Shown: piece after piece, positions 8,601 to 15,024 of the stretch | How the letters are laid out: each line of letters opens with the position of its first letter | How positions within the stretch are numbered: position 1 is the first letter of the stretch | NCBI GenBank assembly: GCA_964348185.1 | Contig: CAYGBW010000026.1 | Span: 1-28,084, forward strand | Direction: 5' to 3' | DNA from: CAYGBW01 sp964348185 | GTDB taxonomy: Bacteria; Desulfobacterota; BSN033; WVXP01 | Length of the DNA: 28,084 bases | Translations under genes and position numbers: made by a program | The notes under the pieces: model-generated | What the model was told of the DNA's origin: nothing | The model's database searches: none | What the model saw: the letters and a program-made list of their open reading frames with translations, nothing else

Positions 8601-9862
8601 TCAAATCCCCTGTCGAGACAGCCGAAAGGCTCCGCAAAAGGATGGCGACGGATAGAACCCGGAAAATATACATCCCCTATATGTGCGATCATGCCTATGC
8701 CACAGCTGCAGCCTTTCGGGCCTGTGGGGTCGATGCCGAAGTCATTCCAGAATCCGACGAGGAGAGCCTCATCTGGGGACGAAAGTTCACCACGGGCAAG
8801 GAGTGTTACCCCTGCATCTTGACGACCGGTGACATGGTCAAGATCGTTAAACGGGATGACTTCGACCCGAGTCGCGCAGCCTTCTTTATGCCTTCTGGAA
8901 ACGGTCCCTGCCGATTCGGTCAGTACCACCGGTTCCACCGGCTGGTACTGGACGAGCTCGGCTCCCATCTCGTTCCCATCTACTCCCCGGATCAGGACGA
9001 GACCCTATACTCCGATTTCGGCATCATGGGCGGAAGATTTCTCCGTCTCGGGTGGCAGGGAATCGTCGCTGTTGATCTTTTGATCAAGAAGCTTTTCGAG
9101 ACCCGTCCCTACGAAAAAAACCCCGGAGAGACAAATCGGGTCTATCAGGAATGCCTCTCCCTCATCTGCAAAACAATCGAGGAGAGCAACGATCTGAACA
9201 AAGCGATGGTCGAGGCCCGGGATCGATTCGCTGCGGTAGAGATCACGGGAAATGGCCAGAAGCCGGTCATCGGCATTGTTGGAGAGATCTATGTCCGATC
9301 CAATCGGTTTGCCAATGAAAATGTCGTGGAGAAGGTCGAGCAATTTGGCGGTGAGGCGTGGCTTGCACCCCTTACGGAGTGGATCCACTATATCAACGCC
9401 ATGGGGCGTCGGAGAAGCCTCAAGAGAGGGCACTTCTCCAACCTGCTGAGAATCGCCCTGACAGAGTACTACCAAAAGACAGACGAACACCGGCTGGAAA
9501 GGATTTTCAAGGGTCACCTCCGCCATGGCGAGGAGCCCTCGACCCGGCAGGTGCTCCGAGAGGCAAGCCCGTATGTGCATGATTCATTTGAGGGAGAAGC
9601 CATTCTCAGCATTGGAAAAACCGTCGACTTCTCCAAAAAAGGGGCCAGCGGAGTGATCAATGTGATGCCCTTCACCTGCATGCCTGGGACGGTTGTCAGC
9701 ACCCTTCTCAAGCGATATCGTGAAGAAAACAGCAATCTTCCCGTCCTCAACATGGCCTATGATGGCCAGGAACAGACCAATACGCTGACGCGCATCGAGG
9801 CCTTTATGCATCAGGCGAGGCAGTACCACGAACAGCAAATCAATCGGAGAAAAACCCATTGA
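5669..9862 (+). CDS. Giant CoA-dehydratase-activase-type fusion: two BcrAD/BadFG ATPase domains, DUF2229 and HgdB-like region
   Basis: A 1397-residue cytoplasmic protein. Two ASKHA ATPase domains of the 2-hydroxyglutaryl-CoA dehydratase activator type (PF01869) lie in tandem: one from GIDVGSISANTVV (7-19), one from GLDVGSISTNLVV (about 323-335). Each has DxGGxDSK and CAAGTGSFL. Cysteines C131/C170 and C444/C484 match the spacing of the two that hold the dimer-bridging [4Fe-4S] cluster in HgdC, so this chain could form an internal pseudo-dimer. A CxxCxxxC motif (601, 604, 608) follows, then a DUF2229 region (about 667-890), then a cysteine-rich part like the 2-hydroxyacyl-CoA dehydratase/double-cubane proteins (C861, C931, C1006, GKECYPC at 1046 and 1049, C1081, C1337). 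The likely role is ATP-driven low-potential electron transfer within one polypeptide; the substrate is unknown. AGGAG lies seven bases before the ATG. It overlaps the HAD gene. Confidence 0.9.
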   Translation: MDKRYVGIDVGSISANTVVLDAERRVLEEHYSRTKGQPLRTVQRILEELLHHVPQQQIAGMYFTGVGGKLLSELLGGEFVNEIIAQARSVEHFHPEVRTIIDVGGEDSKMILIEVEGDRHKISDFAMNTLCAAGTGSFLDQQASRLGLTIEAFGELALRSENPPRIAGRCSVFAKSDMIHLQQIATPDYDIVAGLCYALARNFKSNIGKGRAFTKPVSFQGGVAANVGMRRAFLDVLELEEEDLIIPKHFASMGALGAIWVELDRGKEKPFQGLERLVNHLAHHQEERRSHRPLSLSVHHANRAYPIRRDLPEPERVEAYLGLDVGSISTNLVVIDREGNLLAKRYLMTAGRPIEAVRIGLAEIDGEIGDRVDIQGVATTGSGRYLTADFVGADIVRNEITAQATAAAYIDPEVDTIFEIGGQDSKYISLDDGVVVDFEMNKVCAAGTGSFLEEQAERLGISIKEQFGQLALSAEEPVRMGERCTVFIESDLVHHQQRGALTEELVAGLSYSIVENYLNRVVGDRRVGNRIFFQGGTAFNQGVVAAFERVLGKSITVPPHHDVTGAIGVALLAMKERTWEKSRFKGFDLSQRKYQIGTFECKGCENLCLIRKVSVEEEKPLFYGSRCEKYDVVKRSKGSDLPDLFAEREGLLFAPYPGEENLPVDAPSIGIPRVLNFHELLPFWRAFFTELGYRVVLSDRSNRELVRKGVETVGADTCFPIKVSHGHVLDLLEKGVKRIFIPSVVNLRSPRPDIIVSTLCPYVQSFPYTVKSSIDFKAFGAELLQPVVHLGWGKKDLEKELIRFGRALGRGASASMRAFVKAEESQAQFQKAILRRGREVLAGLAPGQKLMVVIGRPYNTCDSGVNLDLPKKLRDLGELAIPMDFLPLDEMAHREGIGEMYWRYGQRILCAGYLVKENPQFHGIYITNFGCGPDSFISHFFRDLLKGKPYLQLEIDEHSADAGAITRCEAFLDSLNNVKSPVETAERLRKRMATDRTRKIYIPYMCDHAYATAAAFRACGVDAEVIPESDEESLIWGRKFTTGKECYPCILTTGDMVKIVKRDDFDPSRAAFFMPSGNGPCRFGQYHRFHRLVLDELGSHLVPIYSPDQDETLYSDFGIMGGRFLRLGWQGIVAVDLLIKKLFETRPYEKNPGETNRVYQECLSLICKTIEESNDLNKAMVEARDRFAAVEITGNGQKPVIGIVGEIYVRSNRFANENVVEKVEQFGGEAWLAPLTEWIHYINAMGRRRSLKRGHFSNLLRIALTEYYQKTDEHRLERIFKGHLRHGEEPSTRQVLREASPYVHDSFEGEAILSIGKTVDFSKKGASGVINVMPFTCMPGTVVSTLLKRYREENSNLPVLNMAYDGQEQTNTLTRIEAFMHQARQYHEQQINRRKTH

Positions 9863-10563
9863 CGGGCAGGAAAAAGATCGGAGAGCGGGTTTCAAAGCTT
9901 CGGGCCGTTATCTTTGACATGGACGGCGTCATTGCCGATACGGAGCCCCTCCACGCTTACGCTTATATCGAAGTCCTGAAGACCTTTGGCATTCACGTTT
10001 CTGAGAATCACTATCGAAAATCGGTTAGCGTAGAGGGAAAGCCCATAGCGACGTGGTTTGTTGAGCTCGGTGGCGATCCAGAACATACCGAAGAGCTTTA
10101 CCGGCGAAAGGATCGAATCTACTTCCCCCTCTTGAGAGACCGGGCGGTTCCAAGACCCGGTCTGTTAGACCTCCTGTCGGATCTCAAAGAATCTGCCATC
10201 CCGTGCGCTTTGGCCACGAGTGGACGGGGGGTCAATGCGGAATTTATTCTGGACCTGTTTGGACTCAGACCCTATTTCTCCGTCACCCTTGCCTGTGAGG
10301 ATGTCACCCACGTGAAACCCCATCCAGAGGTGTTTCTCCAAGCCCTGCAACGCCTCTCAGCTGCCCCCCACAGCGCCGTGGTACTCGAGGACGCTCCAAA
10401 GGGTGTTCAGGCGGCAGTGGGTGCCGGCATTCCCGTGGTTGCTGTCCCCACCTCGTGGACCCGCCACTATCGGTTTGAGGGTGCCTCCCTCGTACTTGAA
10501 TCTCTGGAAGATCTCTCCGTGTCAAGGCTCAATGACCTGCTGTCCGTTGTTCAGGGTTCATAA
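9859..10563 (+). CDS. HAD-superfamily phosphatase / beta-phosphoglucomutase-like
   Basis: A 234-residue HAD hydrolase with cap domain. Motif I is FDMDGVIADTEP with nucleophile D20 and acid/base D22; motif II is ALATSG (T120/S121); motif III lysine K153 lies in HVKPHPEVF; motif IV is VVLEDAPKGVQAA (E177, D178). This is the phosphoglycolate phosphatase / beta-phosphoglucomutase subgroup, acting on a small phosphorylated metabolite that the sequence does not specify. The start appears to be TTG 9859-9861, overlapping the stop of the activase gene (TTGA), with GGAGA nine bases upstream inside that gene. No ATG precedes motif I. The overlap implies translational coupling, so the two proteins are probably made together. 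It converges on ligA with about 100 bp between stops and no obvious terminator. Confidence 0.88.
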   Translation: MTGRKKIGERVSKLRAVIFDMDGVIADTEPLHAYAYIEVLKTFGIHVSENHYRKSVSVEGKPIATWFVELGGDPEHTEELYRRKDRIYFPLLRDRAVPRPGLLDLLSDLKESAIPCALATSGRGVNAEFILDLFGLRPYFSVTLACEDVTHVKPHPEVFLQALQRLSAAPHSAVVLEDAPKGVQAAVGAGIPVVAVPTSWTRHYRFEGASLVLESLEDLSVSRLNDLLSVVQGS

Positions 10564-10665
10564 TTCGGGGTGTCTCGTTCGCGGTGCCTTGTTTCATGAA
10601 TCCTTCCTCACAATCAACCCCTTGCAGCCGGCAACCACAGAAAGCCTTGGATGCTCCCCGTCTTG

Positions 10666-12672
10666 CTAGCTGATTAGATTCCTGAATTCTTCTTCCGTCA
10701 CGACGGGGATTCCGAGCTCCCTCGCCCGATCGAGCTTCGAGCCAGGATCCTTCCCCACCACCACGTAGTCGACCTTCTTGCTCACGCTCGAGGCCGTCTT
10801 GCCCCCGAGGGACTCCACCAGACTTCGGGCCTCCCCCCGCTCCATAGAAGCCAGGGCCCCGGTAAAGACAAAGGTCTTTCCCTGGAATCTCTCGTGACGA
10901 GACGGTGAGGGTTCCTGAATCTGAAACCCAGCCTGTGCCAGCCTTCTCAGGGTTCCGATGTTTTTGGGGTTCCCAAAAAACCTGGCCACGCTCTGAGCCA
11001 CTTCGGGACCGATTTCATTGATGCCCATGAGCTCCTGTTCCGTCGCTCTAGCGACCCTTTCGAGAGATCCAAACTCTTGTGCGAGGACTTCTGAGAGGTG
11101 TTCTCCCACGTGACGGATGCCGAGGCCAAAGAGAAGCCTGGACAGTCGACTCGTTTTGCTCTTTTCCAGGGCGTCCAGAAGGTTTTGTGCTGATTTCTCT
11201 GCCATCCTCTCCAGGGATGCCAGGGTTTTATGGGTGAGGCGGTAGAGATCGGCAACGTCACGTACCAGGCCTCGATCAACCAGTTGATCCACCAGTTTCG
11301 TCCCTAGTCCATCGATGTCCACGGCCCGTTTTGAGGCAAAGTGTCTGATGCTCCCCTTTAACTGGGCTGGACACGCCAGGCTGATGCAACGGTGCGCGAC
11401 CTCTCCCCGGAGTCGAACCACCTCTCCGCCGCAAACGGGACAGCTTTCAGGAATTCCGTAGGGCTCCTCCTTTCCCCTCCTTCTCTCGGTAACCACTTCG
11501 ACCACTTCTGGGATCACGTCGCCAGCCCGCTGAACAACGACCGTGTCTCCGATACGCACGTCTTTTCGATCGATTTCGTCCTGGTTGTGGAGGGTCGCAT
11601 GGCTGATCTGGGCCCCCCCGACCCAGACCGGCTCCAATTCAGCAACAGGGGTAATCACACCGGTTCTTCCCACCGAGGCAACGATGTCGAGGATTCTTGT
11701 GATCGCCTGATGGGCTGGAAACTTATAGGCCAGAGCCCATCGAGGGCTTCTGGAAACGCTTCCAAGGGTGGTCTGAAGATCGAGTCTGTTGACCTTGATA
11801 ACCACCCCGTCGATTTCGTGAGGGAGGATTTCTCTTTTCCCCGTCATTTCATTGTAAAAGCGGATGGCTTCTTCGATTCGGTCACATCTCCTGATCAGGG
11901 GGTGGACCCGGAATCCCCACTTGGGCAGGGTCTGGAGGAATTCCCAATGGGTCTCAAAGGTCACCCCCCGGGCCGTTCCCATACCATAGGTGAATATTTT
12001 GAGAGGTCGAGAGGCGGTCACCCTGGAGTCCAACTGACGTAGAGACCCGGCTGCGGCATTGCGGGGATTGGCAAAAACCCGTTCCCCCAGTTCCTCTTGC
12101 TTTCGATTCAGGGCCTGAAAGTCCGCAATCTCCATGTAGACCTCCCCTCGAATCTCAATGAACTCCGGAACAGGGATCTCCTGTTCCTGGAGCATCAGGG
12201 GGATGGTCCTGACGGTTCTGAGGTTCTGGGTGATATTCTCTCCGTTAAAACCGTCACCCCGCGTCGAGCCGACGGTGAGGAAACCTCCCTCGTACACGAG
12301 TTCGACGGCCAGCCCATCCATCTTGGGTTCAACGACGTATTCAATTTCGTTCTGGGTGCCGAGAAACCTTTTGACCCGCTGGTCGAACTCTCTCACCTCG
12401 TTCGGATCCATGCCATTGGCAAGACTCAGCATGGGAAGGGTGTGGGGGACTGTCTCGAAGAGATCCAGTGGCGATGCCCCCACCCGCTGAGTCGGAGAGT
12501 TTGGATCATGGAGCTCAGGGTACTGTCTTTCCAATCTCTCAAGACGCCGCATCATCTGGTCATATTCACCATCAGAGACCTCAGGGGCGTCGAGGACATA
12601 ATACCGATAGTTATGATGCTCGATCTCCTTCCGGAGACTTTCGACTTCCTGGCGAATCGATGTTGAAACCAC
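10666..12672 (-). CDS. ligA: NAD-dependent DNA ligase
   Basis: Seals nicks in duplex DNA during replication and repair, using NAD+ for self-adenylation. The 668-residue protein has the full domain set: domain Ia (HNYRYYVLD near 20-28), the adenylation site EPKMDGLA with catalytic lysine K117, the OB fold, a four-cysteine zinc finger (C411, C414, C429, C434), helix-hairpin-helix repeats with GLGIRHVGEHLSE, and a C-terminal BRCT domain (about 596-668). The start is GTG 12670-12672, supported by a near-perfect AAGGAGGT site eight bases upstream. It is the only gene in its transcription unit within the window and is divergent from the dcw operon. Confidence 0.98.
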   Translation of the reverse strand: MVSTSIRQEVESLRKEIEHHNYRYYVLDAPEVSDGEYDQMMRRLERLERQYPELHDPNSPTQRVGASPLDLFETVPHTLPMLSLANGMDPNEVREFDQRVKRFLGTQNEIEYVVEPKMDGLAVELVYEGGFLTVGSTRGDGFNGENITQNLRTVRTIPLMLQEQEIPVPEFIEIRGEVYMEIADFQALNRKQEELGERVFANPRNAAAGSLRQLDSRVTASRPLKIFTYGMGTARGVTFETHWEFLQTLPKWGFRVHPLIRRCDRIEEAIRFYNEMTGKREILPHEIDGVVIKVNRLDLQTTLGSVSRSPRWALAYKFPAHQAITRILDIVASVGRTGVITPVAELEPVWVGGAQISHATLHNQDEIDRKDVRIGDTVVVQRAGDVIPEVVEVVTERRRGKEEPYGIPESCPVCGGEVVRLRGEVAHRCISLACPAQLKGSIRHFASKRAVDIDGLGTKLVDQLVDRGLVRDVADLYRLTHKTLASLERMAEKSAQNLLDALEKSKTSRLSRLLFGLGIRHVGEHLSEVLAQEFGSLERVARATEQELMGINEIGPEVAQSVARFFGNPKNIGTLRRLAQAGFQIQEPSPSRHERFQGKTFVFTGALASMERGEARSLVESLGGKTASSVSKKVDYVVVGKDPGSKLDRARELGIPVVTEEEFRNLIS

Positions 12673-12680
12673 TCAGACCC

Positions 12681-12688
12681 ACCTCCTT
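12681..12688 (-). promoter_or_regulatory. Strong ribosome binding site of ligA (decides the GTG start)
   Basis: AAGGAGGT on the minus strand, eight bases before GTG 12670-12672. It is one of the strongest Shine-Dalgarno sequences in the window. Confidence 0.85.
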
Positions 12689-12981
12689 GTTGGACGAGAT
12701 CATTGTAAGACGCAGAAAACCCTTCGTCAATCATCGTCCATCATTTTTCGAGTCTCAGGCAATCGCCGGGATAGGGGCCATCCCAAAGGGGATGTTCGCC
12801 CATGCTTAACGGGGTGAAAGAGATCTACCAGGGGGGTTCCAGGATATCCATGCCCTGCGGCGGAGGTCAGCTCGCAGAAGGCCCAAGGTTCGCCTACTCT
12901 CCTGGCGGAAAGGAAGGTCTTGGAACACTGGTGCAGTTGCATTCAAATTTATGCCAAACATGTCTGCATGTTAAACAAAAT

Positions 12982-13009
12982 ATTATAGAAAAGATATGAA
13001 GCAAAGCAA
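12982..13009 (-). promoter_or_regulatory. Possible ligA promoter
   Basis: On the minus strand, TTGCTT (13004-13009) and TATAAT (12982-12987) are 16 bp apart. Transcription would begin next to the palindrome at 12957-12972 and give a leader of about 300 bases before ligA. The -35 is imperfect and the region is AT-rich, so a chance match is possible. Confidence 0.35.
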
Positions 13010-13092
13010 CTAAACTATCTGTTCTTGATGTACTTTTTCAACCGAGCTTATCGCCACGAATCCCTGCCCCTTCAAAAAATAGAGAAATCCCC

Positions 13093-13121
13093 TTGACAAA
13101 TGGCTGAAAACCGACTAATAA
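13093..13121 (+). promoter_or_regulatory. dcw operon promoter (Pmra)
   Basis: A perfect TTGACA at 13093-13098 and TAATAA at 13116-13121 with the ideal 17-bp spacing. It ends four bases before the MraZ repeats, so a repressor bound there would cover the start of transcription (about 13128). Confidence 0.8.
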
Positions 13122-13124
13122 TCA

Positions 13125-13154
13125 AGAGTGGTCCAGAGTGGACCAAAGTGGACA
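13125..13154 (+). promoter_or_regulatory. MraZ operator: three direct repeats of 10 bp
   Basis: Three head-to-tail 10-base units: AGAGTGGTCC, AGAGTGGACC and AAAGTGGACA. Heptamers of the type AAAGTGG/TGGG spaced by three bases upstream of mraZ are the known binding sites of MraZ in Mycoplasma and E. coli. The overlap with the transcription start implies autorepression of the operon. Confidence 0.85.
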
Positions 13155-13195
13155 CCTGACTTTTCTTTGGGGCCAAATAACCTTAGGGATTCTTA

Positions 13196-13639
13196 ATGTC
13201 CTTTCGAGGAAGATACGAGCATATCCTTGATTCCAAAGGAAGAATCAAGATTCCTTCCAGATTCGAAGCGGTGCTCGAAAGCAAGTATGACCATAATGTT
13301 ATTATCACAAATCTCGATGGTTGTCTAGCCGTTTATCCTCTAAAGGAATGGGATGACCTAGAGAAAAAGATCCTCTCCCTCCCATCGATGAAGCAGGAGG
13401 TTCGCCGGTTTCAGAGGTTCTTCCTTGGAGGTGCGGTAGAGTGCTGGGTAGACAAACAACGCCGAATTCTGATCCCCCCTTCCCTCAGGGGGTATGGCGG
13501 GTTTCAGAAAGATGTCGTTCTTGTGGGTGTCATCAATCGATTCGAGATCTGGGCAAAAGAGAGACACGATTCTGAGATGGAGTTCGTCCACGAGAAATTT
13601 GAGGAAATCGTGGCGCCCCTCGGCGACTTGGGTCTCTGA
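13196..13639 (+). CDS. mraZ: Transcriptional regulator MraZ
   Basis: DNA-binding regulator that forms a ring-shaped oligomer and controls the division and cell wall operon it heads. The 147-residue protein has two SpoVT-AbrB-like domains, each with the family signature: DSKGR at 12-16 followed by IKIPSRF, and DKQRR at 86-90 followed by ILIPPSLR. The length is normal. The ATG at 13196 lies 42 bases after the last operator unit, with a weak TAGGGA site before it. The neighbouring operator and rsmH immediately downstream are the canonical context. Confidence 0.97.
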   Translation: MSFRGRYEHILDSKGRIKIPSRFEAVLESKYDHNVIITNLDGCLAVYPLKEWDDLEKKILSLPSMKQEVRRFQRFFLGGAVECWVDKQRRILIPPSLRGYGGFQKDVVLVGVINRFEIWAKERHDSEMEFVHEKFEEIVAPLGDLGL

Positions 13640-13706
13640 GCTGACCGAGTCGGACACGTGCTGGAAGGAGGGAGGGTGGAAGGATAACCCAATCTCAGAG
13701 GGGCAA

Positions 13707-14639
13707 ATGGTTCACCACTGTCCAGTTTTGCTAGAAGAGGTCATGACCTATTTGCGATGCCAGGACGGCGGAAACTACATCGACTGCACTCTCGGAGGGG
13801 GCGGCCACGCCGCTCAGATCCTGGAGAGAAGTTCTCCCACGGGAAGGCTCCTGGGTATCGACTGGGATTCTGAGGCGATCCGCATGGCCAGGCACCGACT
13901 CGATCGGTATGGGAGACGAGCCATTCTCGTCCGTGACAATTTCGCCAATCTGAGGGGGATTGTCAAGCAGTACGGTTTTGAACCGGTGGACGGCATCCTG
14001 CTTGATTTAGGAGTCTCTTCATACCAGCTGCAGGATGGCCAGCGGGGCTTCAGTTTCAGGGTTGAGGGTCCCCTCGACATGAGGATGGACCCCGGCCGGA
14101 GGGAGATGGCTTCAGATCTGATCAACGGGTTGCCAATTGAAGACCTGCGAAGGCTCCTGATGACATACGGAGAGGAGCGCTGGGCGAGAAGGATCAGCAA
14201 TCTGATTGGGAAGCGTCGACAGAAGGGTTGGATTTCAACCACCACAGAGCTCCGAGATATCGTTCATTCTGCCATTCCTGTCACTCTTCATCCAAAAAGA
14301 ATTGATCCGGCAACCAAGACCTTTATGGCTCTCCGGATCGCAGTCAATGACGAGTTGGAAAATCTGAGAACCCTTTTGGTCGATGCCGTATCCCTGCTAA
14401 AAAGGGGAGCAAGAATCTGCATCATCTCTTTTCACTCTCTCGAAGATCGTCTCGTGAAGGCGTATTTCCGGGGGGAGGCAAAAGGATGCATCTGTCCCCC
14501 TCGCCTCCCTCAGTGCGTGTGCCAGAGAGAGAAGCGCCTCCGGGTCCTGACGGCAAAACCTCTCTCTCCATCTCGGAGGGAGGTCTGCGAGAACCCGCGA
14601 GCAAGAAGCGCAAAACTGCGGGTGGCGGAAAGGATCTGA
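13707..14639 (+). CDS. rsmH: 16S rRNA (cytosine-1402-N4)-methyltransferase
   Basis: Methylates N4 of C1402 in the 16S rRNA decoding site using S-adenosylmethionine. The 310-residue product begins MVHHCPVLLEEV, the typical start, and shows the SAM-binding loop DCTLGGGGHA (26-35), GILLDLGVSSYQ, RGFSFR followed by GPLDMRMD, and the C-terminal CICPPRLPQCVC and KPLSPSRREVCENPRARSAK segments. The frame is open upstream to 13494 but overlaps mraZ there; ATG 13707 has GAGGGG five bases before it and matches homologues. It lies 67 bp after mraZ and ends 40 bp before ftsL. Confidence 0.97.
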   Translation: MVHHCPVLLEEVMTYLRCQDGGNYIDCTLGGGGHAAQILERSSPTGRLLGIDWDSEAIRMARHRLDRYGRRAILVRDNFANLRGIVKQYGFEPVDGILLDLGVSSYQLQDGQRGFSFRVEGPLDMRMDPGRREMASDLINGLPIEDLRRLLMTYGEERWARRISNLIGKRRQKGWISTTTELRDIVHSAIPVTLHPKRIDPATKTFMALRIAVNDELENLRTLLVDAVSLLKRGARICIISFHSLEDRLVKAYFRGEAKGCICPPRLPQCVCQREKRLRVLTAKPLSPSRREVCENPRARSAKLRVAERI

Positions 14640-14679
14640 AGGGGATCTGAGGCTCGGCAGCTCGGGCAGGAGATTGACC

Positions 14680-15024
14680 ATGACCGTTCTCATCGCCCCT
14701 TCTCTTGTGGGAACACCTTGGGATCGTGAGAACCGACAAAGGGGATCCGTCAGCAAGGGGCTCGGAACCCTGGCCTTCACCTTTCTCGTGATCACCATTC
14801 TGATCGCTGTCCATCTGTTCTTTGTCTCCTCGAGACTCTGGGTTATCAGACTTGGATACAGCATCTCCGAGGCTCTCAAAGAGCAGAGAGAACTCACCGA
14901 AGTCAATCAGAAACTGAAAATTGAACGAGCAACCCTCATTTCGCCAGGATGGATTGCGAGGAATGCCAAACAGAAACTGAAGATGAGGGAGCCCGAAAAG
15001 AACCAGATCCGATTTGTCCCATGA
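14680..15024 (+). CDS. ftsL: Cell division protein FtsL
   Basis: A 114-residue bitopic membrane protein. A basic cytoplasmic tail of about 28 residues precedes one transmembrane helix (about 29-51, GTLAFTFLVITILIAVHLFF) and an extracytoplasmic coiled coil with heptad leucines (about 55-85), followed by a conserved-looking end, SPGWIARNAKQKLKMREP. FtsL joins FtsB and FtsQ and activates the FtsW-FtsI septal synthase. Sequence conservation in the family is low, so topology, size and position between rsmH and ftsI carry the call. ATG 14680 has AGGAG at 7-base spacing; the TTG at 14674 is too close to that site. Its stop overlaps the ftsI start as ATGA. Confidence 0.88.
   Translation: MTVLIAPSLVGTPWDRENRQRGSVSKGLGTLAFTFLVITILIAVHLFFVSSRLWVIRLGYSISEALKEQRELTEVNQKLKIERATLISPGWIARNAKQKLKMREPEKNQIRFVP

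Larger units (their letters stand above)
12673..13195. other. ligA-mraZ divergent intergenic region
   Basis: 523 bp in three parts: the ligA ribosome site; a GC-rich block (about 12750-12940) with open frames on both strands, none of which I recognise; and an AT-rich block (about 12941-13124) with promoters for both directions, followed by the MraZ operator and the mraZ leader. In the GC-rich block, 12836-12844 can pair with 12918-12926 (9 bp, one G-U), enclosing hairpins 12855-12859/12873-12877 and 12891-12894/12904-12907. AACATG-TCTG-CATGTT at 12957-12972 is a 6-bp-arm palindrome. Confidence 0.55.
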
